Below, piece after piece: positions 54,372-63,940 of a stretch of 64,000 nucleotides of DNA (within the stretch, counting starts at the first letter, position 1; the number at the start of each line of letters is the position of its first letter). Source of the DNA: Nitrospira sp. (GTDB taxonomy: Bacteria > Nitrospirota > Nitrospiria > Nitrospirales > Nitrospiraceae). The DNA is taken from positions 1,666,501-1,730,500 of the forward strand of contig JARFXP010000001.1 of assembly GCA_029194675.1 (NCBI GenBank), read 5' to 3'. A program made the position numbers and the translations under genes. The notes under the pieces are model-generated. The model did no database searches. It was not told where the DNA came from and saw only the letters and a program-made list of their open reading frames with translations.

Positions 54372-54533
54372 GTGGAACAGAGGTATGCGATCACCGTGAA
54401 ATTCTTCGTCGATGCCGATTCTGCGGAAGATGCTGAAGAGATGGTCGAAACTGCCTGTGAAAAGGCCTCGGCCTCATTCCCGGAAATGAGTTACGAAGGG
54501 ATTGAGGATATTGAGGAAGAAGAAGAGGAGTAG
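54372..54533 (+). CDS. 53-residue acidic protein
   Basis: GTG 54372 after AGGAG. MEQRYAITVKFFVDADSAED followed by a helical part and the tail IEDIEEEEEE. The beta-then-helix pattern suggests a small alpha/beta fold. No family recognised. Confidence 0.55.
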   Translation: MEQRYAITVKFFVDADSAEDAEEMVETACEKASASFPEMSYEGIEDIEEEEEE

Positions 54534-54583
54534 TCGGTCTTCGTCAACTGAAAGCATCTCTCCATTCGCCGACAAATCGCACA

Positions 54584-55147
54584 ATGGGAGACGAATCTCA
54601 CTTGATCTCATCGGAGAAGGAAGTCGCTATTCTCGCAGGCGGCTGTTTTTGGTGTCTTGAGGCGGTTTATGATCAGGTCCAGGGAGTGGAATCGGTCGAG
54701 TCAGGTTACGTCGGTGGAACCCTGGACAATCCTACATACGAAGCCGTGTGCGGGGGGCAGACCGGCCATGCTGAAGCCGTACGGATCACGTTTGATCCTC
54801 GAATGATCTCCTACAAAGAACTCCTTGAAATCTTTTTTTCCATTCATGATCCCACGACCCTCAATCGGCAAGGAAACGATCGAGGCACCCAATACCGCTC
54901 ATCAATTTATTACGGTAGTCCGGCACAGCAACAAACAGCTGAGAGGCTCATCCAATCGCTTTCGGAAGGGAAGCTGTTCGACACTCCTATCGTAACTCAA
55001 GTTGTACCGGCTACCCAATGGTATGAAGCAGAAGCTTACCATCAAGAGTATTTCGTCCGAAATCCTTCCCAAGGCTACTGCCAGGTTGTGGTGGGTCCAA
55101 AAGTCGCCAAGTTTAGAAAACAGTTTGCCCAACGCCTCAAAGTCTAG
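54584..55147 (+). CDS. msrA: Peptide methionine sulfoxide reductase MsrA
   Basis: 187 residues. AGGCFWCLEAVY holds the catalytic Cys of the GCFWC motif, YVGGTLDNPTYEAVCGGQTG and GHAEAVRITFDP the substrate pocket, and QYRSSIYY completes the fold. It reduces the S epimer of methionine sulfoxide in damaged proteins. No signal peptide, so cytoplasmic. ATG 54584 is used for lack of a better start; no clear ribosome-binding site is seen. Confidence 0.94.
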   Translation: MGDESHLISSEKEVAILAGGCFWCLEAVYDQVQGVESVESGYVGGTLDNPTYEAVCGGQTGHAEAVRITFDPRMISYKELLEIFFSIHDPTTLNRQGNDRGTQYRSSIYYGSPAQQQTAERLIQSLSEGKLFDTPIVTQVVPATQWYEAEAYHQEYFVRNPSQGYCQVVVGPKVAKFRKQFAQRLKV

Positions 55148-55159
55148 GCTAGACCTCGC

Positions 55160-55594
55160 TCACCGGCTGAACCATCTCGTCAGTATCTCCTTTACCGCCC
55201 CGAACACCGCCGGTTTCTGAAATATCTGATGCAATTTGACAAGAACTTCGGCATGCACAGGGCAAAACGGCCATGCCCCGGCCGGATTGCCTTGAACTTG
55301 AGCGATGATCAAGCCATCAGCTTGGTCGATCGGAGAATGGAGGACGATCAAGGGACTGTTCGGATCAAGTAAGCAGGTATCGTCCGCCTTACCTGATTGC
55401 TCGGTAGCCGCATGACGAATCTGCACATGCTGTTCACCCTCGGAGAAGACGGTGTCTCCATCCCGAATGGGGCCGGTCGGCGCCAAAGAATACAGAACCA
55501 GCGGAGCAACCAGAACGATGACTGCGGCAAGGCCGATCGACCAGAGCGGAGGCTCACTCCTATTACTCTCATCGCTTGTCGATGCTGCAGTCAT
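55160..55594 (-). CDS. Membrane-anchored hypothetical protein
   Basis: About 144 residues: a short N-terminal tail, one membrane helix (WSIGLAAVIVLVAPLVLYSL) and a soluble domain with two Cys (DDTCLLDP, WPFCPVHAEVL). Convergent with msrA. ATG 55594 is used; an upstream in-frame start at 55600 adds two residues. No family recognised. Confidence 0.6.
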   Translation of the reverse strand: MTAASTSDESNRSEPPLWSIGLAAVIVLVAPLVLYSLAPTGPIRDGDTVFSEGEQHVQIRHAATEQSGKADDTCLLDPNSPLIVLHSPIDQADGLIIAQVQGNPAGAWPFCPVHAEVLVKLHQIFQKPAVFGAVKEILTRWFSR

Positions 55595-55849
55595 GCCCAA
55601 CTAATTGTCCGGCTGCGCAGCCGTTCCCTAATCCCGAAGTCCTGAAGCAGGTCAGATGGCATGCCACCCCACGAGGGTGTGAACAAGGCGTGAAAGGTCT
55701 GTCACTCTCTCATCGCCTTGGCCTGTCCTCGTCACTGTAGGTTCCAAAAGAAAATTAACAGTCTTGTAATACTGCGGTTACCCTCTCGCAATCCTGAGCG
55801 ATTACATGGAAGCCGACAGCAACGGTTACCTTAAGCAGGGAGGAACCCA

Positions 55850-56929
55850 ATGATACGGCCATTTTGGAAAACGATCGCGCTTGGAATTCTTGTGCGGTCC
55901 GCTCTTTATCTTATCTGCTTTCCTGAGCCATCGTCGGCTGAGCTGAGAGATCCATTTGCCGTTGGAGGTGCACATTCAGAATTGGCTCATTATAGCCCGA
56001 AGAAGCAGGTCGCAGGTGCGTTCAAACTTCAAGGCTCGGACGCGCTGTATCCATTGCTCACCCGCCTCAGTGCTGACTTCCAGAAATTTCAACCGAAGGT
56101 GAACATCGATTTAAAAAAAGAAAGCCCGAAAGCGGTGTCCGAGTTTCTGCAGCCTCCGCATCACAAAACCGGCAAGATCATGATGATGGACGATCGGGAA
56201 TCCAGCTTCAAACTGCTGGTTACAACGCATCAGCTCTCTGACGCCGAAGTGAAAGAATTCGTCGCTCAACATGACTATGAACCGACTACCGTGCCTATAG
56301 CCATCGGTGCCGGCGCGCTGTATGTGCACAAGGAGAACCCACTGCCTGGCCTGACTCTAGACCAAGCTGATGCCATGTTCTCGTCCACGCGGAAACGAGG
56401 ATTCAAGACAGCCATTTCCCAGTGGGGACAACTTGGATTGGGTGAAGGCTGGAAGGAGGCGGCAATCCAGCTCCATGGCCGTGATAGACGGTCGGAAGCC
56501 CGGTCAGCTTTTCAGGAACATGTGCTCAGTGGCGGTGAATTCAAATCAAGCGTCCAAGAACATCCTGGCGGGGCGACAGTTATCTTCAATATCGAGCGAG
56601 ACCAGACGGCGATAGGCTACAGCGGACTGGACTTGCATGCGTCAAATGTACGAGCCCTCCCAATTGCGGAGAAGGAAGGGATGCCGTTTGTATCACCATC
56701 TCGAGAAACGGTAATTGATCAGACCTATCCGTTGCAAGCTGTGTTGTATCTGCACTTCGACAAGTCGCCCAAGAGGCCTTTGCCTGAGGCAGTCCAGGAA
56801 TTCTTAACCTTCATCATAAGTCGGGAGGCGGAAGAGATTATGATGAAGGCGGGATTGTTCCCCTTACCTCCCGCCCAAGCTGAGCGCAGGGCCGTTGCCT
56901 TCGGCGTTCCTACCGGACTGAGTCAATGA
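55850..56929 (+). CDS. PstS-family phosphate-binding protein
   Basis: 359 residues, exported (signal ending PEPSSA). Residues 60-340 form a PBP-like domain (FKLQGSDALYPLLTRLSADF, PGGATVIFNIERDQTAIGYS, TYPLQAVLYLHFDKSPKRPL). The usual PstS opening GSST is GSDA here, and a phosphate-contacting Asp/Arg set is less clear, so ligand choice is inferred from family and from the neighbouring porins. GGAGG precedes ATG 55850. An OprP-type porin gene follows. Confidence 0.78.
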   Translation: MIRPFWKTIALGILVRSALYLICFPEPSSAELRDPFAVGGAHSELAHYSPKKQVAGAFKLQGSDALYPLLTRLSADFQKFQPKVNIDLKKESPKAVSEFLQPPHHKTGKIMMMDDRESSFKLLVTTHQLSDAEVKEFVAQHDYEPTTVPIAIGAGALYVHKENPLPGLTLDQADAMFSSTRKRGFKTAISQWGQLGLGEGWKEAAIQLHGRDRRSEARSAFQEHVLSGGEFKSSVQEHPGGATVIFNIERDQTAIGYSGLDLHASNVRALPIAEKEGMPFVSPSRETVIDQTYPLQAVLYLHFDKSPKRPLPEAVQEFLTFIISREAEEIMMKAGLFPLPPAQAERRAVAFGVPTGLSQ

Positions 56930-57004
56930 TCAGTCAAAATCCGGTGAGAACAACGCAATTCGAGTTTCGACGCGCTACGCAATTTTTACCCAGGAGGATT
57001 TCAC

Positions 57005-58576
57005 ATGAGAGGACTGTGCCGGGCGGCGGATACTGCCCGAGTGATGCTTATTACCGCACTCACAGCCGCGACCGTCGCGTTGTTCCAGCAACCCATATTG
57101 GCCCAGGACCTTTCAACAAGTATGAAGCCGTTGCCTACTCCTGTGCTCATGGCTCAACAGGTCGAAGCAGGGCCGGAAAAACAAGGATCACCGTCGGCAG
57201 GCCAGGCCACACAGGGCGGAATATCGCTGGAAGATCTTCTCCTCCAAAGGGGATCCATTACTAAGGATGAGTGGCTCAGAATTCGCGCGGAAGAAGAATA
57301 CAAGGCCATAGAGCAAACAAAGCGGTTAGAAACCCTGGAGGATTGGAAAAGCAAAACTGAAGTACTTCCGATCCTCAGGGACAAGGTTAATTTCGGCCTG
57401 AACGCGCTGCAATTTGTGTATGGGCACGTCGACGCCAGTGTTCCCGAAGGGAGAAGTCAAGATAGTTTGTTTATTCGCCGAGCAGAGCTGGTTTTCTGGG
57501 GAAAGCTGAGTGACTATCTTCCTCGCTGGCACATCTTGTTGGAATTTCAAAGTAGCGGTCTGACGAACAACACGCCCCTGTCCGGTACGTCAGTTCCGAC
57601 CGCTACAACTTCCTTTCGAGAAGCCTATATCGACGTTCGTCCGGTCCAAGCATGGGCGCCCATTCTCAATGTCATCAAGATGGGGGTCTTCCGGATGCCC
57701 TTCGGCATCTTCACTGAGACGTCCGGAGGTCTTCGGGATGTCATCAGTTCTCCCTATTTGACTGCTGTGGGAGGAGGTGGTGGACCACCACAGAATAAGA
57801 ACGGTACGGGTGGGGCCATTGAGTTTATTCAAGAACGCGATTACTTTGTCGACGTTCGAGGCAAGCTTTGGAACCGCCTCGAATACGTGGTCGGTATCAT
57901 GAATAACAATAACTTTCAAGCCAATGCGATCGTCAATACTGCAGCGGGGATCGGGGGGGCCAATCAGCCTAAGGCATTCTACACCCGTTGGCGTCTTTTT
58001 GGGGACGACGTCTCGTTTGTAAGTTTCACCACCATTCAGGGCACATCAAACAACGCCGGCACGTTCATTAATGGTCGAGGTAAAGGGACCTTTGACCGCT
58101 ATGGCGTAGATTTTCGCTACAACCCAAGGTTCCTGCCTGCTTTCACGACCTACGGAGAATACTGGCAAGGACATGACGGTTCGAATGCGACCACGGTAGG
58201 AACTCCGGCCGACGGCGCCTGCCTTGACACCTGCGGTGGTTCCGGTGCACCGGGCGTGCAACGACGCACATGGTACGTTCTGGCAAAGTATCTCTTTACG
58301 GAAGGGCTGCTCGAAAACTTTGAGCCGGTCTACATGTATGAGCAATTCGACCCCAATACCAGCATGGGGAACGACCTCTACACTAGGCAAATCCTCGGCT
58401 TCACCTATTATTTCGAAAATTTCCCGCCGAAAATGCAGTCCAAAATCCAGTTCAATTACGAGTTCCGACACCACGCCGGCCTTGGAACCGGACCTAACAC
58501 ACCGCCATATAACTCCGCCACAGACCCATTCGCGAACAATGCATTCTTCTTGATGGTCCAGTTACGGTATATGTAA
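57005..58576 (+). CDS. Phosphate-selective porin O/P-like outer-membrane protein
   Basis: 523 residues: signal peptide, a coiled-coil-like LEDLLLQRGSITKDEWLRIR segment found in OprO/OprP relatives, then a 16-strand barrel (FIRRAELVFWGKLSDYLPRW, MGVFRMPFGIFTETSGG, ending FLMVQLRYM with the C-terminal aromatic). AGGAGG precedes ATG 57005. It follows the PstS-like gene at 75 bp. Named for phosphate-selective porins, but actual selectivity is not shown. Confidence 0.85.
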   Translation: MRGLCRAADTARVMLITALTAATVALFQQPILAQDLSTSMKPLPTPVLMAQQVEAGPEKQGSPSAGQATQGGISLEDLLLQRGSITKDEWLRIRAEEEYKAIEQTKRLETLEDWKSKTEVLPILRDKVNFGLNALQFVYGHVDASVPEGRSQDSLFIRRAELVFWGKLSDYLPRWHILLEFQSSGLTNNTPLSGTSVPTATTSFREAYIDVRPVQAWAPILNVIKMGVFRMPFGIFTETSGGLRDVISSPYLTAVGGGGGPPQNKNGTGGAIEFIQERDYFVDVRGKLWNRLEYVVGIMNNNNFQANAIVNTAAGIGGANQPKAFYTRWRLFGDDVSFVSFTTIQGTSNNAGTFINGRGKGTFDRYGVDFRYNPRFLPAFTTYGEYWQGHDGSNATTVGTPADGACLDTCGGSGAPGVQRRTWYVLAKYLFTEGLLENFEPVYMYEQFDPNTSMGNDLYTRQILGFTYYFENFPPKMQSKIQFNYEFRHHAGLGTGPNTPPYNSATDPFANNAFFLMVQLRYM

Positions 58577-58650
58577 TGAGTGCGCATGATGATTCGTTAG
58601 CTTCATCGTCGGTTTGACACTCCGTACTGGAACGGTGTAAGGAGGTGAAT

Positions 58651-59187
58651 GTGAGAATTGTTGCTGGTCTTCTCGTCCTATCATCGGCAGTGGTGAGCGC
58701 CTGCGCTCCCAGCTACACGGTTTTCCCCGCCAAGGCTATGGAGGGCGTTGACCGTAATTTTGATTTTTCCCGCTGGCGTATGATGGCCGATGAATCCGAA
58801 TCGACAAAGGTTCAGCTTGGGGGGCGTATCGTGCACTCAGAGGTATCCGGCGACACAGTAACGATCGTCGTTGCTCAGTTGCCCATCGTCGACAAACCGA
58901 TTTATGGACCAAAGGATAACAGGAAGAACAATGGAGATTTTGTCGTTATCTATCAGGGGCAAATCGACACGGCGGATCTCCAGCGTGGCAATCGAGTGAT
59001 GGTTGTCGGGACGACTCAGCCGTCGAAAGTCATCACTGTCGCTGATCTCTCCCGAAACTTCCCGATTGTAGCAGCCCAATGTCTACATTTCTGGAACACG
59101 CAGGGGAAAGACATTGCAGATTTTCCATACGTGGGAGCAGGATATGTACCCCTTAAGCAAGAGACGGTTTGCGCGAAGAATCCATAG
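58651..59187 (+). CDS. Slp-family outer-membrane lipoprotein
   Basis: 178 residues with lipobox VVSAC. VQLGGRIVHSEVSGDTVTIV, then VVIYQGQIDTADLQRGNRVM and VVGTTQPSKV, match the Slp (starvation lipoprotein) fold. GTG 58651 follows AAGGAGG by 5 bases; the GTG at 58645 overlaps the ribosome-binding site and is unlikely. Probably co-transcribed with the next lipoprotein gene. Confidence 0.85.
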   Translation: MRIVAGLLVLSSAVVSACAPSYTVFPAKAMEGVDRNFDFSRWRMMADESESTKVQLGGRIVHSEVSGDTVTIVVAQLPIVDKPIYGPKDNRKNNGDFVVIYQGQIDTADLQRGNRVMVVGTTQPSKVITVADLSRNFPIVAAQCLHFWNTQGKDIADFPYVGAGYVPLKQETVCAKNP

Positions 59188-59210
59188 TTGTGGCACTCGA
59201 TATACGACTC

Positions 59211-60212
59211 ATGAATGTTGCCGATGGTATTAGAGGTCGACGGTTTGTCAGCTTTCATTCAATCATAATGGGGACCACTTTCTGCTTTTTGTCGCTGATC
59301 CTCACAATCGGAAATCTATCTGGCTGCGCCCTTTTTAACCCCCTTTTTCAGCATGGACGATTGGTGTATGACCGAGAGGGCATCAGGATCGGTATTGAAG
59401 GTGACCCCTCAGTGCGCCCGTCCAGCCAGACGGTTTTGAACAATCATCCGATGGATTTAACTCCCAGAGAACTCGAATCGCTGCTTCAGGTCCTTCAGGT
59501 CAGTGGGTATAGTGGGACCATTGTTGGACTGCTCATAAACCCTCAACCGGTCCCACTTTTCACGCCCAAAGAGTTATCGGTAATTTCGGCACATCTCGCC
59601 ACGGCCTTCCGTGAGGCGCATCCCACGGAGCGAGTGTCTTTCTCGCTGCCGAAGCCGGACGTGACCTATAGTGAGGATCGAACGGTCGGCTTCTTGTTTT
59701 TTCGTGGGCGCTATCTCCATGTGGTCCTGAAAGACCATTCTTCCTTTATTCGTACCGACACCGGCGGGGGGGAGGATTCGGCGCATAAAGATCTTCGGGA
59801 TACCAAAGGCATGAAACTGTGGGTGACTCGTCCAGCTCGCGCGGCAACCGTTCCGGATCTCGAAGTGCCACGATGGGCGCACTTCGAGAGGGTTCATATT
59901 TCTCTAGTTGTCAAAGAGATTCTGGCTCAGACGGAGAAGATTCCAGCTGGGCGCATGAATCAAGCGGGAACGATGACACCAGTCCCCCAGCCTGCCGCAG
60001 TGCCACCAGAAAGCCGTCAGGGCAGTGCCTCGCCTGATGATCTGCAACTCCAAATTCGAGAACTCTCCGGTGCCAATGAAGACCTCAAAATTCGGCTTGA
60101 TGAGCAGAATAAGCGTACGCAGCAGTTGCAAGATCAGGTAGAACAGCTGCGCCGTGAACTTCCAAAAGGAGATTCGAAAGACCAGCCGTATAAACCCGTT
60201 CCGAAGCCGTAG
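59211..60212 (+). CDS. Lipoprotein with C-terminal coiled coil
   Basis: About 333 residues. The lipobox is NLSGC. A soluble domain (LTPRELESLLQVLQVSGYSG, LFTPKELSVISAHLATAF, VGFLFFRGRYLHVVLKDH) is followed by a proline-rich linker and a coiled coil (LQLQIRELSGANEDLKIRLD). The domain resembles that of the opposite-strand lipoprotein at 60351. The start is ambiguous: ATG 59211, TTG 59169 or ATG 59268. Function unknown. Confidence 0.7.
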   Translation: MNVADGIRGRRFVSFHSIIMGTTFCFLSLILTIGNLSGCALFNPLFQHGRLVYDREGIRIGIEGDPSVRPSSQTVLNNHPMDLTPRELESLLQVLQVSGYSGTIVGLLINPQPVPLFTPKELSVISAHLATAFREAHPTERVSFSLPKPDVTYSEDRTVGFLFFRGRYLHVVLKDHSSFIRTDTGGGEDSAHKDLRDTKGMKLWVTRPARAATVPDLEVPRWAHFERVHISLVVKEILAQTEKIPAGRMNQAGTMTPVPQPAAVPPESRQGSASPDDLQLQIRELSGANEDLKIRLDEQNKRTQQLQDQVEQLRRELPKGDSKDQPYKPVPKP

Positions 60213-60350
60213 TAGGCCATGGTGTACATTTTCTTAACCGAGCTTCATCCCTAGCCGGCTTCTGGCCCCCCCACGCTTCTCCTATTGATGGTTTGTTTAC
60301 CAAGCAGAGAGAGAACGAGCAGGAGAGACCGGATTAGCTTCAGCAGGCAG

Positions 60351-61064
60351 TCAATCTGGTTTGTGGCCTACGTCTGAAGCTCTACTTGGTAGCTTCTTAA
60401 ACAGTACGACTATCTCTCGTCGGTCTGGTCGGAACAGTCTGCTCAAGATGCCTTCTCGTGAGGGGGCAACAGCCGCGGTCGGTTCGAAATAAAGTGTCGT
60501 TTCCTGAGGGGCAATGGGCTGCAGCGGCCTCGATTGTCCATCGATCGCGGCCCCGATTCCAGGGTCCGACGCATAGTTGGTCTGGGAACGATAGTTGCCG
60601 AATATGAGGTGTAGCTCGTCGCCATCGATAAAGATCCCGCCGGAGGTCACTATTTTATTGCGCGCGGTCTGCTGAGTGGATTGATAAAAGGTGACGATTT
60701 CCTCGGATGTCGCCGTCCCCAGACCTTTTGCGACTAAGGGAGCAAGGAATCTGATTTCGGCTTCGGTGAATGCCGGATGCCGTGGCGGCTCCTCGTCCTT
60801 GCTCGTAAAGGGCAAGGATGGAATGCGGAGGCGCGCGTCGTCGATTATCACGCCCGATAGAACAGCCGCCATCCTATCAGTCGTGATGTCGGCCGGGTGA
60901 GAATGACTCCCCCCCACTGTAGGATCTACTTCAAGTCGGACAAAACGCGATGGATCCTCGTACATGGCCAGGGTTGGAAAAGGTCGATTCTGGCAAGCCG
61001 TAAGGGAAAGTAGGAGAGCGACGCCAAAGAGAAGGATCACACCAGAGTTCTTCATTCTATCCAT
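60351..61064 (-). CDS. Lipoprotein paralogous to the preceding one
   Basis: 237 residues, lipobox LTAC. VRLEVDPTVGGSHSHPADIT, FTEAEIRFLAPLVAKGLGTA and GGIFIDGDELHLIFGNYRSQ parallel the domain of the 59211 protein; the coiled coil is absent. Convergent with it. ATG 61064, with GGAG upstream. Function unknown. Confidence 0.7.
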   Translation of the reverse strand: MDRMKNSGVILLFGVALLLSLTACQNRPFPTLAMYEDPSRFVRLEVDPTVGGSHSHPADITTDRMAAVLSGVIIDDARLRIPSLPFTSKDEEPPRHPAFTEAEIRFLAPLVAKGLGTATSEEIVTFYQSTQQTARNKIVTSGGIFIDGDELHLIFGNYRSQTNYASDPGIGAAIDGQSRPLQPIAPQETTLYFEPTAAVAPSREGILSRLFRPDRREIVVLFKKLPSRASDVGHKPD

Positions 61065-61407
61065 CCTTAGCTCCTGAGGGCAAGATACTAGACTGCCTTT
61101 CTACGATTAACGGGATGAGGCCTCCATGTTACGGCCTCGTAAATTCTCTTACAAGTCACTAAATGTTCTACCGTTCGCTGGACACAAAATTCTCCCCCTA
61201 TGTTCAGTGTTGAGTTAACCCAGAGTTGACGCACCAGTGACGGCGCCGAAATCAATGAGCCGTAAGCTCATCGCACAAGAAGGTGAACGATAGCGCCGGA
61301 CGTACGTGGTTATCGCGAACATCACCAACCCGGTTTTCAATTCTTCGACCGTCATGATGCCGATCACACATCACTTCAAGGCCCATCGAACAGAAAGGAG
61401 CGATTCC
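61065..61407. other. Intergenic region
   Basis: About 340 bp with no gene seen; probably divergent promoters. It contains TTACAAGTCA-like sequence, but I cannot defend a regulator site. Confidence 0.35.
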
Positions 61408-61599
61408 ATGTTTTCCATTCGGCAAGTCGTTCAAGATTATGGCCGTAGCTGCGAACGTCTTCTTTCCAAGCACTCATTCGACTCCCCGCTCTCACAGGAA
61501 GAAGAGGCGTTTATCCAATACTACATGGATGAGATGGGGAAAAGATTTGACGGCTTATTCTCAAAACTAGAGGTCAGTGGGAAGATGTCACGGAACTGA
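61408..61599 (+). CDS. 63-residue hypothetical protein
   Basis: AAAGGAGCG precedes ATG 61408. FSIRQVVQDYGRSCERLLSK and LSQEEEAFIQYYMDEMGKRF are helical. Upstream in-frame ATGs lack a ribosome-binding site. No family recognised. Confidence 0.55.
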   Translation: MFSIRQVVQDYGRSCERLLSKHSFDSPLSQEEEAFIQYYMDEMGKRFDGLFSKLEVSGKMSRN

Positions 61600-61640
61600 A
61601 TGAATATATTATTGCGCTATCTGAATCAAAGGGGGAGAGA

Positions 61641-61986
61641 ATGCTGATTATGAAATACTTGCGGTGTATGATCGTGGCCGGCTTATGGGCGACTTTTGTT
61701 CTGGCAAGTCATCCAACACAGCCAGAGCACTCGGCCATGATCAAGGTGGATGGCTCAAGTACCGTGTATCCCTTAACCGAAGTGGTGGCGGAAGAATTTC
61801 GGAATGCCAATCGCGGGAAGATTCGAGTGACCGCTGGCATTGCGAGGACAGGCGGCGGATTCAAAAACTTCTGTCGAGGCGAGATCGATATCGCCGATGC
61901 CTCTCGGCCAATTTTGAAGGAAGAACTGGCTCTTTGCCAGAAGAACGGTATCGCCTACTATGAGTTGCCCATCGCCTTCGATGCTG
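61641..61986 (+). pseudogene. pstS: PstS phosphate-binding protein, truncated by IS4 remnant
   Basis: About 115 residues of a standard PstS: signal peptide, KVDGSSTVYPLTEVVAEEFR, RTGGGFKNFCRGEIDIADAS and YYELPIAFDA. The frame then enters IS4 sequence and stops at 62007. The second lobe and part of the phosphate site are missing. A ribosome-binding site (GGGGGAGAG) precedes ATG 61641. Unlike the 55850 protein it has the canonical GSST. Confidence 0.85.
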
Positions 61987-62400
61987 AAGATTCGACTTGG
62001 CGCGGATGACGAAGAACGCCTCCGCCCGATGCAGGGCATGCAGCCTCCCAAAGTCGAGAAGGCCGCGATCCATCACGTAGAAGCTTCCCGCCTCGAAGGC
62101 ATTGAGACTCAAGGCCAGATCGCGACAGATGCGCTAATCCCGTTTCTCGTTGGCGTCGGCGAGCGTGCTTCGCGTGATGCTGCCGCGAATGCCGAGGTGA
62201 TACAGTTTGCTTGAATGGGCGCGCAGGCACGTCTCGATGTCGCGCAGGCTCTCGCGAAAGGTGAGCTGCGCAAACGCCATCGCCAGGAACTGATCGAGAT
62301 GCGAGAACGTCAGTGTCGTGTAGCGGCCCGGATAACGTGCGACACAGCGCCGCAGCGTATGCAGCGGCAGGTGCCCCATCAATTGAGCAAACACACCACT
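61986..62400 (-). pseudogene. IS4-family transposase, internally deleted
   Basis: The N-terminal part (FAQLMGHLPLHTLRRCVARY, DQFLAMAFAQLTFRESLRDI, IRGSITRSTLADANEKRD) meets TAG at 62134-62136, where intact relatives have Trp, and then jumps to the C-terminal piece EAGSFYVMDRGLLDFGRLHA, AEAFFVIRAKSNL. Most of the catalytic middle is missing. It is the element that truncated pstS. Confidence 0.8.
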
Positions 62401-62602
62401 GATTTGTCATGATGAATCGCCGGGCCAGCACTCTCCCGCCTTCCTACTCATCAAATCGTAGCTGATTTAACAAATCAGTAACAATTTCGTAGTGCCATCT
62501 TAACCATTGCTCCCTATACCTGTCCCAGATCGTGTGATCTCGCACATCTGGCACAGTGCGAATATGAACTACAGAACCAACTAGGAAATGGAGGGAATTG
62601 TA

Positions 62603-63940
62603 ATGAAGGGATGGTGCTTTGCGGTCGGTATGTGTGTGATCGGTCTCTGGTTGGTCTGTAATGCCAATGTGGCCCAAGCCAGCCTGGAGGATCTGCTCTA
62701 TGAGAAGGGGCAGATCACGAAGGAAGAATGGGTCAAGCTGAAAGCCGATCGGGAAAGAGAAGAAGGGATTATTCAACAGCGGCCGACGACAGAACGATGG
62801 TACGACAAACTCAGCATACGAGGCTATACGCAATTTCGCTATAGTTACCTCCCTGACAATAAAGATATCGTCTTCGATGATTCTGATGCCACCATCAATG
62901 ACCCTTCGGGCTTCACGCTTCGCCGCATGCGCCTCGTTTTTTCAGGTGATGTTACCGATTGGTTGTCCGTCTATATTCAGCCGGATTTCTCCGCCTCTCT
63001 TTCGGGCGTGACGGGAGACGCAGGCAATAACTTTGTCCAACTTCGCGACGCCTATGCCGATATCTTTCTCCCCTTACCCCACCTAGCGCCAAAAGAACTG
63101 CGGATTCGAGCAGGGCTATCGAAGGTCCCATTTGGCTTTGAAAATATGCAGTCCTCCCAACAGCGCGCCCCCTTCGACCGGAGCGACGCGCTTAATAGCG
63201 CGGTGCCGGGAGAGCGGGACCTCGGATTGTTCATTTATTATTCGCCGGCTGAAACCAGAAAATTATTCAGAAGACTTGTCGATTCGGGTCTCAAAGGCGC
63301 CGGCGACTACGGCGTCTTCGGTATCGGCGTCTATAACGGTCAAGGCATCAATATCTCGGAACGCAATGATAATAAACATCTCATCGTGCATTCCACCTAT
63401 CCCCTTGAATTGCCATATGGGCAGATCATCCAGTTCGGCGCGGATGCGTTCCGTGGGACGTTCAATCCCGCTGTGTCAGGTACCGGCCTCCCCGGTGTTC
63501 CAAGGGTAGAAGATAACGGGAGTTACCTGGACGAGCGGGTCGCCGTGCATTTTGTGCTCTTTCCTCAACCCGTGGGTATCCAAGTGGAATGGAATTGGGG
63601 CCGTGGTCCACGGTTGAACGAAGCCGAAAATGCGATTGAAGACAGCACTCTCCAGGGCGGCTACGTCATGGGGATGTATAGGTGGGAAGTAAATAAGCCC
63701 TGGTTGACCCACCTGACACCTTATGTGCGCTGGCAAGAATACGACGGCGGGAGGAAGAACCGGACCAATGCACCGTCCACCGTTGTTCGGGAATGGGAAC
63801 TCGGGGTCGAGTGGCAAATCGTTAAGGCCCTGGAATTCACGATCGCATGGGCCAACACCGAACGAACGAATACGCGAACGGCCCCATATGGAACTCAGGA
63901 AGGGAACATTATCCGTACTCAGCTGCAGTGGAACTACTGA
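62603..63940 (+). CDS. Phosphate-selective porin O/P-like outer-membrane protein
   Basis: 445 residues. Signal peptide ending NVAQA, then the short EDLLYEKGQITKEEWVKLKA helix shared with the 57005 porin, then a beta barrel (GYTQFRYSYLPDN, RRMRLVFSGDVTDWLSVYIQ, RAGLSKVPFGFENMQSS, ending RTQLQWNY). GGAGGG lies 8 bases before ATG 62603. It stands beside a truncated pstS, as the other porin stands beside an intact PstS-like gene. Confidence 0.88.
   Translation: MKGWCFAVGMCVIGLWLVCNANVAQASLEDLLYEKGQITKEEWVKLKADREREEGIIQQRPTTERWYDKLSIRGYTQFRYSYLPDNKDIVFDDSDATINDPSGFTLRRMRLVFSGDVTDWLSVYIQPDFSASLSGVTGDAGNNFVQLRDAYADIFLPLPHLAPKELRIRAGLSKVPFGFENMQSSQQRAPFDRSDALNSAVPGERDLGLFIYYSPAETRKLFRRLVDSGLKGAGDYGVFGIGVYNGQGINISERNDNKHLIVHSTYPLELPYGQIIQFGADAFRGTFNPAVSGTGLPGVPRVEDNGSYLDERVAVHFVLFPQPVGIQVEWNWGRGPRLNEAENAIEDSTLQGGYVMGMYRWEVNKPWLTHLTPYVRWQEYDGGRKNRTNAPSTVVREWELGVEWQIVKALEFTIAWANTERTNTRTAPYGTQEGNIIRTQLQWNY

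Noticed and set aside
55740-62480. Pho-box-like words near the phosphate genes
   Set aside because: TTAACAG/CTTGTAAT-like words occur, but spacing and repeats do not fit a defensible operator.
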